This document shows, in pieces, positions 14,692 to 23,307 of a DNA stretch of 64,000 bases. The stretch's first letter is position 1, and each line of letters starts with the position of its first letter. Origin of the DNA: Oscillospiraceae bacterium. Its GTDB lineage: Bacteria; Bacillota; Clostridia; Oscillospirales; SIG519. The position numbers and the translations under genes were made by a program. The stretch spans positions 31,285 to 95,284 of the forward strand of contig SVMS01000001.1 in the NCBI GenBank assembly GCA_015067255.1, given 5' to 3'. The notes beneath the pieces are model-generated. The model was not told the DNA's origin. It saw only the letters and a program-made list of their open reading frames with translations, and searched no databases.

Positions 14692-15543
14692 TACTTCTTT
14701 TGGGTCAAAGCTATATTTTTTATTGCAGAAATGGCAGGTGGTTTCGATTTTTTCGTCATCTGCCATTTTTTCGAGCTCCTCTTTTCCCAAGGAAAGAATG
14801 GCACGCAATGTACGCTCCTGAGAACAGGTACATTTATACTCGGGATTTGTAGTGCTTAAAATACTGTAATCTATTCCCTCAAAAATAAGATTTAAAATAT
14901 CTCTGTTGGTTAAATCCCCTTCAAAAAGAGCATTTACCGATTTTATTTTATTTATGTTTTTTTCAAGAATATCAACAGTTTCGTCCTGTGCGTTTGGCAT
15001 AAGCTGAACAAGAAAACCGCCTGCAGATTTAACGCTCCAGTCCTTTTCAACGCTGACACCCAAAGCACATACGGTAGGTATCTGCTCGCTTTTTGTATAG
15101 TAATCGGTTATATCCTGAGCAATTTCTCCGTATTCGATAGGCACAGTTCCGTTATAATTTTTACCGTTACCCAAATCTCTTATAATAGACATACTTCCCC
15201 ATACCCCAACAGCCGCTTTTACATTAAGCTGTCCCTTACTGTTTAAGGGTAAATCAACTACGGGATTTACAGCATAGCCTCTTACGTTTCCTTGATTATC
15301 CGATACAGCTACAAGATTTCCCGCTGCACCGCCGCCGCAGAAATTAAGAGTCAAGGCGGAATTTTCTTCCTTTTGCATAGCGCCCATAATAGATGCTACG
15401 GTAAGCACTCTTCCCAACGCAACAGTTACTACGGGAGAGGTTTTATGAATATCAAAAGCCTTACTCACTATATTTTTGCTGTTAATAACAAACGCTCTTA
15501 CAGAGCCGTCCTTTGTCAATGCTCTTGTCAAAATATCCTTCAT
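14674..15543 (-). CDS. hslO: Redox-regulated chaperone Hsp33
   Basis: Holdase activated by oxidation. The 289-residue protein has the N-terminal Hsp33 core and the C-terminal zinc site Cys238-x-Cys240 (CTC) with Cys270-x2-Cys273 (CHFC), the four cysteines that form disulfides on oxidative stress. It follows a methyltransferase gene by 12 bases and overlaps the end of the convergent transglutaminase gene. It belongs to the yerC-methyltransferase-hslO unit. Confidence 0.96.
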   Translation of the reverse strand: MKDILTRALTKDGSVRAFVINSKNIVSKAFDIHKTSPVVTVALGRVLTVASIMGAMQKEENSALTLNFCGGGAAGNLVAVSDNQGNVRGYAVNPVVDLPLNSKGQLNVKAAVGVWGSMSIIRDLGNGKNYNGTVPIEYGEIAQDITDYYTKSEQIPTVCALGVSVEKDWSVKSAGGFLVQLMPNAQDETVDILEKNINKIKSVNALFEGDLTNRDILNLIFEGIDYSILSTTNPEYKCTCSQERTLRAILSLGKEELEKMADDEKIETTCHFCNKKYSFDPKEVLSLLK

Positions 15544-15555
15544 AGTTATCCTCGC

Positions 15556-16296
15556 TTATTTTTCATTCAATGCTACTATTATTGCCCGTGTATCCTTTTC
15601 CTTAAGGGACTTCAGGGACTCATTATATACTTTTAAAAGCCTCATATTTGCACGTTGCAAAGCTTTTTCAATTTCCGAAATTGTATACATTCTTTCGCTG
15701 CAGCTATCTGTAAATTTTTCGTACAGAGCTTCTTGCTTTTCAAAAAAGGTTAAATAAAAATCGCAAATTCCACAGCTTTTATCAAAATCATTTTGCCATA
15801 TGCAAGTGGCATTTTCATTTTCAAATACATACGTTTTATCGGCATATTCATTTTCAAATTTATAGGGTGTATTTATATCAAAAATAAAAATACCCTTGGG
15901 AACAAGAAACATACTGACACCTTTAAAACAGCTTACAAGCTCATTCTTCGTCAGCAAATGATTGACAACGTCCAGTGAAGAAACAACGGCATCAACAGTG
16001 CCGTATAAATCAAGCTCGGTTATATCCTGATTTATAAAAAGGGTTTTACTGTCCCCTGCGCTCTGAGCTTTTTTTATAGCAGCATCGAGCATTTCGGCAG
16101 ATATATCAACCCCTGTCATATCATAACCACGCTGCGCCATTTCCAAGGTAAGACTTCCCGTACCGCAGCCCATATCAAGAATTTCCAAGGGCTTATATTT
16201 TAAGCTTGCAAATATTTTTTCGTATCTGTCGGCAATTTTTAAATAATCAACGTCATCTGTAAAGCTGTCATAAAACTTTGAAAAAGTGCCATACAT
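15556..16296 (-). CDS. Class I SAM-dependent methyltransferase
   Basis: Motif I EILDMGCGTGSL near 39-50, the acidic GVDIS of motif II and FDINTP downstream give a Rossmann SAM-binding domain; 246 residues. The substrate is not evident. The ATG at 16296 is chosen because AAAGGAAAG lies directly before it; an in-frame TTG at 16317 would place that site inside the gene. Expressed between yerC and hslO. Confidence 0.85.
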   Translation of the reverse strand: MYGTFSKFYDSFTDDVDYLKIADRYEKIFASLKYKPLEILDMGCGTGSLTLEMAQRGYDMTGVDISAEMLDAAIKKAQSAGDSKTLFINQDITELDLYGTVDAVVSSLDVVNHLLTKNELVSCFKGVSMFLVPKGIFIFDINTPYKFENEYADKTYVFENENATCIWQNDFDKSCGICDFYLTFFEKQEALYEKFTDSCSERMYTISEIEKALQRANMRLLKVYNESLKSLKEKDTRAIIVALNEK

Positions 16297-16323
16297 TAAA
16301 AAATCTTTCCTTTTCAAAAATGA

Positions 16324-16608
16324 TTATTCAGCATCCTCAAGTGCTTTTTTATAGCCGTCACTACCGTAATTAAGACAGCGGTTTACACGGCTTATCGTAG
16401 CTGTGCTTGCGCCTGTTTTTTCTACGATTTCCGAATATGAACGCTTTTCCTTTAACATTCCTGCAACCTCAAAGCGCTGTACCATTGCTTTAATTTCAGA
16501 AACAGTACATAAATCGTCAAAAAGATTATAGCAATCCTCAATAGTCTCAAGCTTGATAATTGCAGAAAATAATTTATCGGTGCTTTCGTTTTTAAGCTTT
16601 TTATTCAT
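16324..16608 (-). CDS. yerC: YerC/YecD-family TrpR-like DNA-binding protein
   Basis: The 94-residue protein matches the Firmicute YerC/YecD family: TDKLFSAI, ECYNLFDDLC-like IEDCYNLFDDLCTVSEI, QRFEVAGML, and the helix-turn-helix with GASTATISRVNRCLNYG. Several in-frame ATGs lie upstream (16674, 16659). ATG 16608 is preferred because it gives the family's usual N-terminus (MNKKLKN) and because the ATG at 16674 lies within the -10 of a good promoter. The ribosome site is weak (GAAGAA). Role: predicted regulator, targets unknown. Confidence 0.85.
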   Translation of the reverse strand: MNKKLKNESTDKLFSAIIKLETIEDCYNLFDDLCTVSEIKAMVQRFEVAGMLKEKRSYSEIVEKTGASTATISRVNRCLNYGSDGYKKALEDAE

Positions 16609-16672
16609 TTCTTCAGCAAACGCCCATATAAAGCTATTTGCCTTCCCCACCTTTTTCATATTACTGTGTATC

Positions 16673-16701
16673 ATTTTAGCACATTAAAGTAAAAAAGTCA
16701 A
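16673..16701 (-). promoter_or_regulatory. Sigma-A promoter for yerC-methyltransferase-hslO
   Basis: On the minus strand TTGACT (16701-16696), 17 bases, TAAAAT (16678-16673). Confidence 0.75.
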
Positions 16702-16726
16702 TTGTACTTTATTTTTTTATTTTTTA

Positions 16727-16735
16727 TGATATAAT
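16727..16735 (+). promoter_or_regulatory. Extended -10 promoter for the EamA transporter gene
   Basis: TGATATAAT ends 30 bases before the TTG start. No -35 with good spacing is seen, as is usual for extended -10 promoters. Confidence 0.55.
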
Positions 16736-16765
16736 ATCTATAGTTTTTTAAATGGAGTTGGTAAT

Positions 16766-17635
16766 TTGAAAATCAAATCTGTAATTTGTATTGTTGCTTC
16801 GGCGCTGTTATGGGGTACTATGGGCATTTTTGTAAATACGCTCTCTCAGTTCGGGCTTTCCAATTTTGACATAGTTTTTTACAGGGTGTTTTTTACCTCT
16901 TTAATTTTGCTTGTTTATATGCTTATTAAGGACAAAGCTATGCTGAAAATCCGCTTTAAAGACATATGGATTTTTATAGGTATGGGTGTTTTCAGCTTCT
17001 TTTTCTTTAATTTATGCTATTTTTATACGATAAAAAATATTTCTATGTCTGTAGCCGCTGCTCTTCTTTATACTGCCCCCGTTTTTGTTATGATTTTTTC
17101 AGCTCTTATTTTCAAAGAAAAGCTGTCATTATTTAAAATAATTTCTATAGCTGTCACGGTGTGCGGCTGCTTTGCTGTAACGGGAATTTTTTCTCAAAAT
17201 CACAGCGTAATATGGTACAATATCGTAGTAGGTATTCTCTCAGGCTTAGGCTATGGACTTTACAGTATTTTCGGACGTTTCGGAGTTAAAAAATACGGCA
17301 CTGTCACAGTAACCTTTTACACTTTTTTATGCGCTCTTTTAGCCTGTATCCCCTTTATTCGCTTTAATAATATTATTTCTCAGATGTCAGATATAAAGCT
17401 TTTGTCAATATGTGTTGCTGCAGGAGTTTTAACCTGTGCCCTTCCTTATATTCTTTATACATACGGACTCAGAAGCATACCCTCGGGACAAGCTTCTGTT
17501 ATTGCCACTGTCGAGCCTGCCTTTGCCTGTGTATTAGGTGTTTTATTTTTTAATGACAAGCTTGACTTCTTTATATGTCTTGGGATTGTTTTAATTTTAT
17601 CCGCTGTTATTATCTGTTCACTTGACAAAGATTAG
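16766..17635 (+). CDS. EamA/DMT-family membrane transporter
   Basis: The 289-residue protein is almost wholly hydrophobic with about ten predicted membrane helices in two repeated EamA halves (GTMGIFVNTL and FYTIKNISMSVAAALLYTAP in the first, GLGYGLYSIF and GLRSIPSGQASVIATVEPAFA in the second). The family exports metabolites such as amino acids or nucleotide precursors; the substrate is unknown. The start is TTG at 16766 with GGAG eight bases before. Divergent from yerC. Confidence 0.88.
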   Translation: MKIKSVICIVASALLWGTMGIFVNTLSQFGLSNFDIVFYRVFFTSLILLVYMLIKDKAMLKIRFKDIWIFIGMGVFSFFFFNLCYFYTIKNISMSVAAALLYTAPVFVMIFSALIFKEKLSLFKIISIAVTVCGCFAVTGIFSQNHSVIWYNIVVGILSGLGYGLYSIFGRFGVKKYGTVTVTFYTFLCALLACIPFIRFNNIISQMSDIKLLSICVAAGVLTCALPYILYTYGLRSIPSGQASVIATVEPAFACVLGVLFFNDKLDFFICLGIVLILSAVIICSLDKD

Positions 17636-17697
17636 TTATTTTTCAAAAATTGTGTGCATATATTTCATCATATACTGTTAAGAAATATGGTGATTGT

Positions 17698-18558
17698 ATG
17701 CTTGCACTTGTCTATGTTAAATACGACAGACAAAGAGGCGCTTTTGCAAAGCTTTTGCGCTTTTTATTTCCTTGCGTTTTAAAAAGTATTAAGGAAAATA
17801 TGGCAATTTACGAAGCCTATATGCCTCTACCAAACGGTACTCTTACCAAAAGATGCGAGAAAAAGCTTATTGCAGAAATGAAGAGAGATAAAATAAGCAA
17901 ATTTTTATGCACCGGCGGTTGCCGTAAGCTTTTGGAGGACAACGGCTTCACATATGCCTATTCCGAAAACTATTTAAAGAAAAACCTTTTTAAAGCTATA
18001 AAATCCCTATCCTGTGAGCTTGGTGAAAATGCAAAAAAATTAAAAATCTGTATTTGCGAAAAAGATAAAAGCATTACGGCATCAGACCTTTTGACAAACT
18101 GTGCCAAAAGCTTTGAAAATGTAACTCTCATAACTCAGGATGTGGACGGATATTCCGACATTCAGGATGAAATAGCTTTGCAATACGGGGCGGCAACAAT
18201 AGTAACTCAAAGCTATCAGCCGGCAGAAAATGCCGATATACTGATATGTCTTTCATTGACAGACGAAATCTTTAAAAATGCCCGTATCAGCAATCATACC
18301 GTTATTATAACCGTTGACAAGGATTTTTTGCCCAAAGCTTACTTACAATCCTCTGTAATAACTGCATTTTCAAAGCCTCTTTCAAGTGCTCAGGCAGAGC
18401 TTTGCAAAGGCAGTATAACTCCTTGGGAAATCTCCTGCGTTCTTGATGAGCAAAATAGCGATACACAAGAAAATTCATTTACAAATTTTTACTCCTTTGG
18501 GCGTATGGTTACACCTAAAACACTCTTAAAGAAAAACTATTCCGATTTTGTTATATAG
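17698..18558 (+). CDS. Conserved-looking protein of unknown function with a Rossmann-like half
   Basis: I do not recognise this 286-residue protein. The N-terminal half is basic with several Cys (LCTGGCRKLL near 69-78). The second half alternates beta and alpha segments in a Rossmann-like order: KLKICICEKD, NVTLITQDVD, ALQYGAATIV, ADILICLSL. There is no signal peptide or membrane helix. ATG 17698 has GGTGAT four to five bases upstream; a TTG at 17650 lacks a ribosome site. It sits between the EamA gene and greA, the latter having its own promoter. Confidence 0.7.
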   Translation: MLALVYVKYDRQRGAFAKLLRFLFPCVLKSIKENMAIYEAYMPLPNGTLTKRCEKKLIAEMKRDKISKFLCTGGCRKLLEDNGFTYAYSENYLKKNLFKAIKSLSCELGENAKKLKICICEKDKSITASDLLTNCAKSFENVTLITQDVDGYSDIQDEIALQYGAATIVTQSYQPAENADILICLSLTDEIFKNARISNHTVIITVDKDFLPKAYLQSSVITAFSKPLSSAQAELCKGSITPWEISCVLDEQNSDTQENSFTNFYSFGRMVTPKTLLKKNYSDFVI

Positions 18559-18620
18559 CTACATAAATCTGCTATATTTTTGTACTAAATTACAATTTTT
18601 ATCGGGCTTTTGTTAAACAC

Positions 18621-18649
18621 TTGACAATCGTTAAGAAAAAAAGTATAAT
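18621..18649 (+). promoter_or_regulatory. Consensus sigma-A promoter for greA (and probably lysS)
   Basis: TTGACA at 18621-18626, 17 bases, TATAAT at 18644-18649: a perfect match to the consensus. Confidence 0.92.
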
Positions 18650-18665
18650 GTTAAAATGTATTTTT

Positions 18666-18708
18666 AGACTGTTTGTTGATATAATCTTTTTTGTGAAACA
18701 ATCAGTCT
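18666..18708 (+). promoter_or_regulatory. Leader stem-loop upstream of greA
   Basis: AGACTGTTTGTT (18666-18677) pairs with AACAATCAGTCT (18697-18708) with one mismatch, within the first 60 transcribed bases. It is not followed by a T run. It may stabilise the leader or regulate initiation of greA translation. Confidence 0.45.
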
Positions 18709-18759
18709 GATATATTTTAAAAAATTTAATGGGTTTTAAATATGAATGGAGAGAATTTG

Positions 18760-19227
18760 ATGAGTCAAAGCAAAATTTCGGCAAGCACAAAGAAAAAGCT
18801 TGAAGAAGAGCTTGAATATCTTATTTCCGTAGGGCGTGAAGAAATAGCGCAAAAAATTAAAGAAGCCCGTTCTTTTGGAGATCTTTCGGAAAACAGCGAA
18901 TATGATGAAGCTAAAAACGAGCAGGCTAAGCTTGAAGCTAAAATCAGCAAATTGGAAGATATGATTAACAATTCAATCGTTATTGCTGATGATGAGCTTT
19001 CAAGTGAAGAGGTAGGCTTAGGCTGTATTGTAAAGCTTAAGGATTTAAACAAGAATGTTGAACTGCAATATAGTATAGTAAGCTCTTTTGAGGCTAATCC
19101 CAGCGAAGGTAAAATATCTGACCAAAGTCCTTTAGGAAAGCTTATGTTAGGTAAAAAAGTTGGCGCCGTTGTAGAGCTTGCGGCAGTTAACAGAAAATTT
19201 GAAATTCTTGAAATAAGCTTACAGTAA
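18760..19227 (+). CDS. greA: Transcription elongation factor GreA
   Basis: Binds the RNA polymerase secondary channel and triggers cleavage of backtracked transcripts. The 155-residue protein has the N-terminal coiled coil with the acidic tip FGDLSENSEYDEAKNEQ and the C-terminal domain ending in SPLGKLMLGKKVGAVVEL. ATG 18760 follows GGAGAG (18748-18753) by six bases and gives the usual length; an ATG at 18742 precedes that site. It lies 83 bases before lysS, the common greA-lysS pairing of Firmicutes. Confidence 0.97.
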   Translation: MSQSKISASTKKKLEEELEYLISVGREEIAQKIKEARSFGDLSENSEYDEAKNEQAKLEAKISKLEDMINNSIVIADDELSSEEVGLGCIVKLKDLNKNVELQYSIVSSFEANPSEGKISDQSPLGKLMLGKKVGAVVELAAVNRKFEILEISLQ

Positions 19228-19232
19228 TTTTT

Positions 19233-19265
19233 GTGTCGCTGAGAGGGTTTCCTTCATAGCGACAC
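19233..19265 (+). promoter_or_regulatory. Intercistronic hairpin between greA and lysS
   Basis: GTGTCGCT (19233-19240) pairs with AGCGACAC (19258-19265), with further inner pairing. No clear T run follows, so it is a pause, processing or weak attenuation site rather than a full terminator. Confidence 0.45.
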
Positions 19266-19310
19266 TTTAAATATCTTTTTATAGACGTAAAATGGAAAGG
19301 AAAACTGAAA

Positions 19311-20804
19311 ATGTCTGAAGAAATGGAAGTAATGCAAAGCACCGAAGAGCTTAACGAGCAAATGCAAATAAGAAGAGAAAAACTTAAAGAGCTTCAGGAA
19401 ATGGGTAAAAACCCTTTTGCAGAGGTTAAATATCCTGTAGATGCTTATGCAAACAACATAAAAACTAATTTGAGTGATTATGACGGCAAGGAGGTTTGTC
19501 TTGCCGGCAGACTTATGAGCAAGCGTATGATGGGTAAGGCTTCCTTTGCCGATATTATGGATAATACCGGCAGAATACAGATATATGTCCGCCGTGACAA
19601 TATCGGTGAAGAAGAATACGCACAGTACAAAAAGCTCGACATAGGCGATATTATCGGAATAAAGGGTACTGTTTTTGTAACTCATATGGGAGAAACCTCT
19701 ATAAACGTTACAGAATATACTCTTTTATCAAAATCTCTTATTCCACTGCCTGAAAAATGGCACGGCCTTAAGGATACAGAAACTCGCTACCGTCGCAGAT
19801 ATGTTGACCTTATTGTTAATCCCGAGGTTAAAAACACCTTTGTTTTGCGCAGTAAAATTACAAATGAGGTAAGAAATTATCTTGATAATTTAGGCTTCCT
19901 TGAGGTTGACACTCCTGTTTTACACAGCCTTGAAATAGGAGCTTCCGCCCGTCCCTTTATCACACATCACAACACTCTTGATATAGATATGTATCTGAGA
20001 ATTGAAACAGAGCTTTATCTTAAGAGACTTATCGTAGGCGGCTTTGATAAGGTTTACGAGGTTGGCAGAATTTTTAGAAACGAGGGTATGTCAGTTAAGC
20101 ATAACCCCGAATTTACTTCAATAGAGCTTTATCAGGCATATACCGACTATATCGGTATGATGGACCTTATTGAAGACATGTTTAAGGTTATCACAAAGAA
20201 AATAACAGGAAAAGAAACTATTACTTATCAGGGCACAGAAATCAATATGTGTGCTCCCTGGGAACGTCTTACTATGGTTGAAGCCGTTAAAAAGTATGCT
20301 GATGTTGATTACAACGACTGGGCAGATGACGAGCAGGCAAGACAGGCTGCTAAGGCAAAACACGTAGAGGTTGAAGCAACCGCAACAAAGGGCGACGTAT
20401 TGGCAGCTTTCTTTGAGGAGTATGTTGAAGAAAAGCTTATTCAGCCCACAATAATTTACGATTATCCCGTTGAAATTTCACCTCTTGCAAAGAGAAAGGC
20501 AAGCGACCCTCTCTTTACAGAGCGTTTTGAATTTTTCATTTATACAAGAGAAATGGGAAATGCCTTCTCCGAGCTTAACGACCCCATTGACCAGCGTCAA
20601 AGATTTGTTAAGCAGGTTGAAGCAAAAAGAGCGCAGGGCGCTAACGCTGAGGTTGATGAAGACTTCCTAATGGCTATGGAATACGGTCTTCCCCCAACAG
20701 GCGGCTTAGGCTTCGGTCTTGACAGATTTGTTATGCTCCTCACCGACAGCGCTTCAATCAGAGACGTTTTACTCTTCCCCACAATGAAAACATTGGAGAA
20801 GTAA
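19311..20804 (+). CDS. lysS: Lysyl-tRNA synthetase, class II
   Basis: Charges tRNA-Lys. The 497 residues include the OB-fold anticodon domain, motif 1 region ending GASARPFITHHNTLD, motif 2 FRNEGMSVKHNPEFTS and motif 3 GLGFGLDRFVMLL. Before GASARPF the usual GGA is replaced by LEIGAS, which is a mild deviation. The ATG at 19311 has a GGAAAGGAAA upstream. A terminator lies 130 bases downstream (20934-20961), after which the mobile region begins. Confidence 0.97.
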   Translation: MSEEMEVMQSTEELNEQMQIRREKLKELQEMGKNPFAEVKYPVDAYANNIKTNLSDYDGKEVCLAGRLMSKRMMGKASFADIMDNTGRIQIYVRRDNIGEEEYAQYKKLDIGDIIGIKGTVFVTHMGETSINVTEYTLLSKSLIPLPEKWHGLKDTETRYRRRYVDLIVNPEVKNTFVLRSKITNEVRNYLDNLGFLEVDTPVLHSLEIGASARPFITHHNTLDIDMYLRIETELYLKRLIVGGFDKVYEVGRIFRNEGMSVKHNPEFTSIELYQAYTDYIGMMDLIEDMFKVITKKITGKETITYQGTEINMCAPWERLTMVEAVKKYADVDYNDWADDEQARQAAKAKHVEVEATATKGDVLAAFFEEYVEEKLIQPTIIYDYPVEISPLAKRKASDPLFTERFEFFIYTREMGNAFSELNDPIDQRQRFVKQVEAKRAQGANAEVDEDFLMAMEYGLPPTGGLGFGLDRFVMLLTDSASIRDVLLFPTMKTLEK

Positions 20805-20875
20805 ACCACTATATACAGCTTTGAGAGGATTGTTTGTAACGACATCTTGTGTTTTAGGAGTAACAGCAATATAAA

Positions 20876-20896
20876 TTTACCAAATTGTTTACCAAA
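20876..20896. repeat. Paired direct repeat TTTACCAAA downstream of lysS
   Basis: TTTACCAAA at 20876-20884 and 20888-20896, 12-base period. A similar pair, TTTACGACA, occurs at 23308-23327. The stretch 20805-21296 holds no convincing gene, only this pair, two terminator-like hairpins and a promoter. Confidence 0.5.
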
Positions 20897-20933
20897 AAAT
20901 TTATTCAAAAGCACACGATATAGTAACAAAAAG

Positions 20934-20961
20934 GCACTATCTTTTACTGATAGTGCTTTTT
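20934..20961 (+). terminator. Rho-independent terminator downstream of lysS
   Basis: GCACTATC (20934-20941) pairs with GATAGTGC (20949-20956), extended by A/T pairs, followed by TTTTT. Confidence 0.85.
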
Positions 20962-21145
20962 CAATGTCCTGTTTTATTAACTTGTTTTGATGTGCGCTTT
21001 TCAAAAATCGGGAATAACCTTTAATCAATAATTGAAGTATCCGTATAATGTTTTTGAAGTGTGCAAGTAGAGTTAATTGTGTTACACTATATTTAGGGAA
21101 ACGCAACCGCTACTTTAATTCTTTTATAAAACAACCACACGAAGC

Positions 21146-21170
21146 AAGGAGCGGAAACCGCTCTTTCTTT
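21146..21170 (+). terminator. Terminator-like hairpin
   Basis: AAGGAGCGG (21146-21154) pairs with CCGCTCTTT (21158-21166) around AAA, then a T-rich tail. It has no obvious gene just upstream and may be left from a deleted gene. Confidence 0.45.
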
Positions 21171-21209
21171 GTATCTAAAACCATAGTATAAACATCATAC
21201 TGCAATGTA

Positions 21210-21238
21210 TTGACTTTGTAATAATTATAAGATATAAT
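21210..21238 (+). promoter_or_regulatory. Sigma-A promoter for the zinc-ribbon gene
   Basis: TTGACT at 21210-21215, 17 bases, TATAAT at 21233-21238. Confidence 0.8.
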
Positions 21239-21311
21239 GATGTCAATGCTAAAGAGTGTAAAGAGCTACAAGAAACTTACCAATGATAATTAAATTTTGC
21301 GAGGTGGAATT

Positions 21312-21641
21312 ATGGCATTGATAAATTGTCCTAAATGCAACAAAGAAATAAGCGACAGGGGGCAAATATGTCCATACTGTAGGCATTGGTTAGATGATAA
21401 ATTTTTGGCACAGAAACAGCAGGAATTGATTGATGAGGGAGAAAGGCAATATAAACTTACAAAAGCATATAAAGAGGAAGTAAAAAAGTCCCTCTTGCCT
21501 GAATGTCCTATCTGTAAAAATAAAGACAATGTAAAGAGAATATCAAACTTAAATCGTTCTTTTTCTATCTTTTTAAATGGTCTTGCTTCTTCCAAGATTG
21601 GAAAACAATACGAATGTACCCATTGCAAACATAAATGGTAA
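21312..21641 (+). CDS. Small protein with two zinc ribbons
   Basis: The 109-residue protein starts MALINCPKCNKEI with a second knuckle ICPYC, and has a C-terminal pair CPICKNKDNV and CTHCKHKW. Between them is a helical segment rich in charged residues. Such proteins are frequent in clostridial mobile elements and prophages; the role is unknown. ATG 21312 follows GAGGTGG (21301-21307); an in-frame TTG at 21297 lies before that site. It has its own promoter. Confidence 0.75.
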   Translation: MALINCPKCNKEISDRGQICPYCRHWLDDKFLAQKQQELIDEGERQYKLTKAYKEEVKKSLLPECPICKNKDNVKRISNLNRSFSIFLNGLASSKIGKQYECTHCKHKW

Positions 21642-21675
21642 TATAGAATGAAGCGGGGTTTATGCCCCGCTATTT

Positions 21676-22014
21676 CTATCTTATAATCAATGTATAAGCC
21701 TTTGTCTTTTCGTCTGCGTTACAGTACAATGTAACAACATCACCAAGCAGACAACAGCTTGTATCAACACTTACCCCGTGTATATGGTTAAATCTCATTT
21801 TACCGCTTTTGGATTGAAGCTGTACAATGTTTGGGTTAGTTGCTATAAGTATATCATTAAAAGTTAAGCACATATGCAAGGGCTGTGCGATTGAATAACA
21901 CCGCCGTTCTGTGCCTTGCATATAGTCGCCGTTGTTTTCGTCATTGTAGATTATTTCTTTCGGTCTTTTCTCTGTTATATAGTCCTTAAATTCAGTTATA
22001 TTCAGCATATCCAT
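21676..22014 (-). CDS. Hypothetical protein of the mobile-element remnant
   Basis: I do not recognise a named family for this 112-residue protein. It is mixed alpha/beta with a Tyr/Asn-rich stretch (IIYNDENNGDYMQGTERRCYS) and a beta-rich C-terminal half. Its ribosome site GAGGTAA overlaps the stop of the serine-recombinase fragment just upstream, so both were expressed together. Relatives in Firmicute mobile elements seem plausible from memory but were not tested. Confidence 0.6.
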   Translation of the reverse strand: MDMLNITEFKDYITEKRPKEIIYNDENNGDYMQGTERRCYSIAQPLHMCLTFNDILIATNPNIVQLQSKSGKMRFNHIHGVSVDTSCCLLGDVVTLYCNADEKTKAYTLIIR

Positions 22015-22019
22015 TTTGA

Positions 22020-22307
22020 TTACCTCTTTTCCTCAAATTCTTTTATAAGTTTGTCAAGTGTCGGTCTGCTTATGCCAAGCTCACAGGCAAGAGCCGATTT
22101 TGTGATTTCCCTTGATATATAGCGGGCGTAACATTCGGCAAAGTTGCCGACAGTTTTACACTTACCACCTTTGTATTTTCCGCTCCGCTTTGCTATTGCA
22201 ATACCCTCTCTTTGTCGCTCCAATAGGTTTACACGCTCAAATTCGTTTATTGCTCCTATCATAGTCAACATCAATTTCCCTGTTGGTGTTAATGTATCTA
22301 TGTTTTC
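22020..22307 (-). pseudogene. C-terminal fragment of a serine recombinase (resolvase/invertase family)
   Basis: The frame reads ENIDTLTPTGKLMLTMIGAI, then NEFERVNLLERQREGIAIAK and KYKGGKC, followed by a helix-turn-helix (SALACELGISRPTLDKLI). This is the end of the catalytic domain, the long helix and the DNA-binding domain of a small serine recombinase. The N-terminal part with the catalytic Ser is missing; upstream the frame stops at 22325-22323 and the methyltransferase gene takes over in another frame. A short product from the ATG at 22274 could still bind DNA but not recombine it. Confidence 0.8.
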
Positions 22308-22923
22308 CTTGTTGCTTTTTTGCTATTACTAAATAACTCGAGTTGTTCACTTTCTGATACTCTATATTTTGAAAACCACTATATGACAAAAAGCTTATAA
22401 TTTCTTTTTTAGAATAAACTTTAACATCCCCCTCATTACTGAATGGAATAAAAATGTTCATCAACTGGCGAACAGGGAAAGGCTTCCAAAAATCAGCCAA
22501 TAGTATATGACCGTCAGTTTTCAGTACTCTATGGAATTCCTCCATCGCTTTCTGCGGATTAGGATAGTGATGAAAACTATCAGTACACATCAGCAAATCA
22601 AATTTACCATGTTCATATGGTAAATGCTCGGCATCCCCAAGAGATAATTCTGCAGTATTCAACAATTTCTCTTTTGACTTTTTTAACATTTCTTCTGAGA
22701 TATCAATTCCGTATAGCGAAACAGCAGGGTATATGTTTTTAATAGTATTTAAGATTTCACCTGTACCACAGCCCACATCAAGCACATTATCAAACGATAT
22801 ATCTGATAATTTATCTATAATGTGCGGATATAGTGTTCTTGCGTGTGCTCCGTTTTTATCTATATCATATGTTGTTGCCTGCAGATTAAAAGTATCTTTT
22901 GACAACTTTTTATTATCGTTCAT
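22237..22923 (-). CDS. Class I SAM-dependent methyltransferase (UbiE-like) with a chimeric tail
   Basis: Motif I VLDVGCGTGEIL near 47-58, GIDIS of motif II, and MCTDSFHHYPNPQKAMEEFHRVLK match UbiE/COQ5-like small-molecule methyltransferases. After VIAKKQQ (about residue 205) the last two dozen residues are encoded by recombinase DNA read in the wrong frame, so the natural C-terminus has been replaced. The start is the ATG at 22923, with a repeat-borne promoter at 22968-22996. Substrate unknown. Confidence 0.8.
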   Translation of the reverse strand: MNDNKKLSKDTFNLQATTYDIDKNGAHARTLYPHIIDKLSDISFDNVLDVGCGTGEILNTIKNIYPAVSLYGIDISEEMLKKSKEKLLNTAELSLGDAEHLPYEHGKFDLLMCTDSFHHYPNPQKAMEEFHRVLKTDGHILLADFWKPFPVRQLMNIFIPFSNEGDVKVYSKKEIISFLSYSGFQNIEYQKVNNSSYLVIAKKQQGKHRYINTNREIDVDYDRSNKRI

Positions 22924-22967
22924 CTATATAATACCTCTTTCAAATTCAAGTTTATCGAATTGATTGC

Positions 22968-22996
22968 ATTATACCATAAATTATTCAAAATTTCAA
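22968..22996 (-). promoter_or_regulatory. Sigma-A promoter inside repeat copy 1
   Basis: On the minus strand TTGAAA (22996-22991), 17 bases, TATAAT (22973-22968), with extended TGG. It reads into the methyltransferase gene. The same promoter occurs in copy 2. Confidence 0.8.
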
Positions 22997-23287
22997 TATT
23001 TCCTGCAATCTTCATGAGTTATAACGATTCTTATAGAATCTTTATGACTCTTTTTCTTTTATATAAGACTCTTTATTAATCATGATTATTATATAAGTAT
23101 CATGAGTCTTTATCTTAAACATAGAGTTATTAAGATTTAGTTTTAGACCATTTTATAGGTATGATATATTCTGAAAAGATAATTTGAGGTAAGATATTTT
23201 ACCTTGTGTTTTATAATCCTTTCATACTCCCACGATGAAGCCCCTTGATTAAGAAAATGCCGTAAAATAGCGGTATTACAGGGTTTT
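22968..23287. repeat. ~320-bp direct repeat, copy 1
   Basis: Nearly identical to 24991-25309, with scattered substitutions and short indels. It carries a promoter at its left end, an inverted repeat GATTC/GAATC, and GCCGTAAAATAGCGGTATTACAGGG-like sequence at its right end. The gap 22924-23395 holds this repeat, a TTTACGACA pair and the terminator at 23343; no gene is seen. Confidence 0.93.
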
Positions 23288-23307
23288 TGAAACTCTATCA
23301 AAACCGA

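Noticed and set aside
18666..18708. greA leader hairpin considered as a T-box or ribosomal-protein leader
   Set aside because: Leader is too short for a T-box, with no T-box sequence or terminator.
20597..21106. 169-codon minus-strand open frame over the lysS end
   Set aside because: It is antisense to conserved lysS motif 3 and its remainder crosses a terminator; no ribosome site or family pattern.
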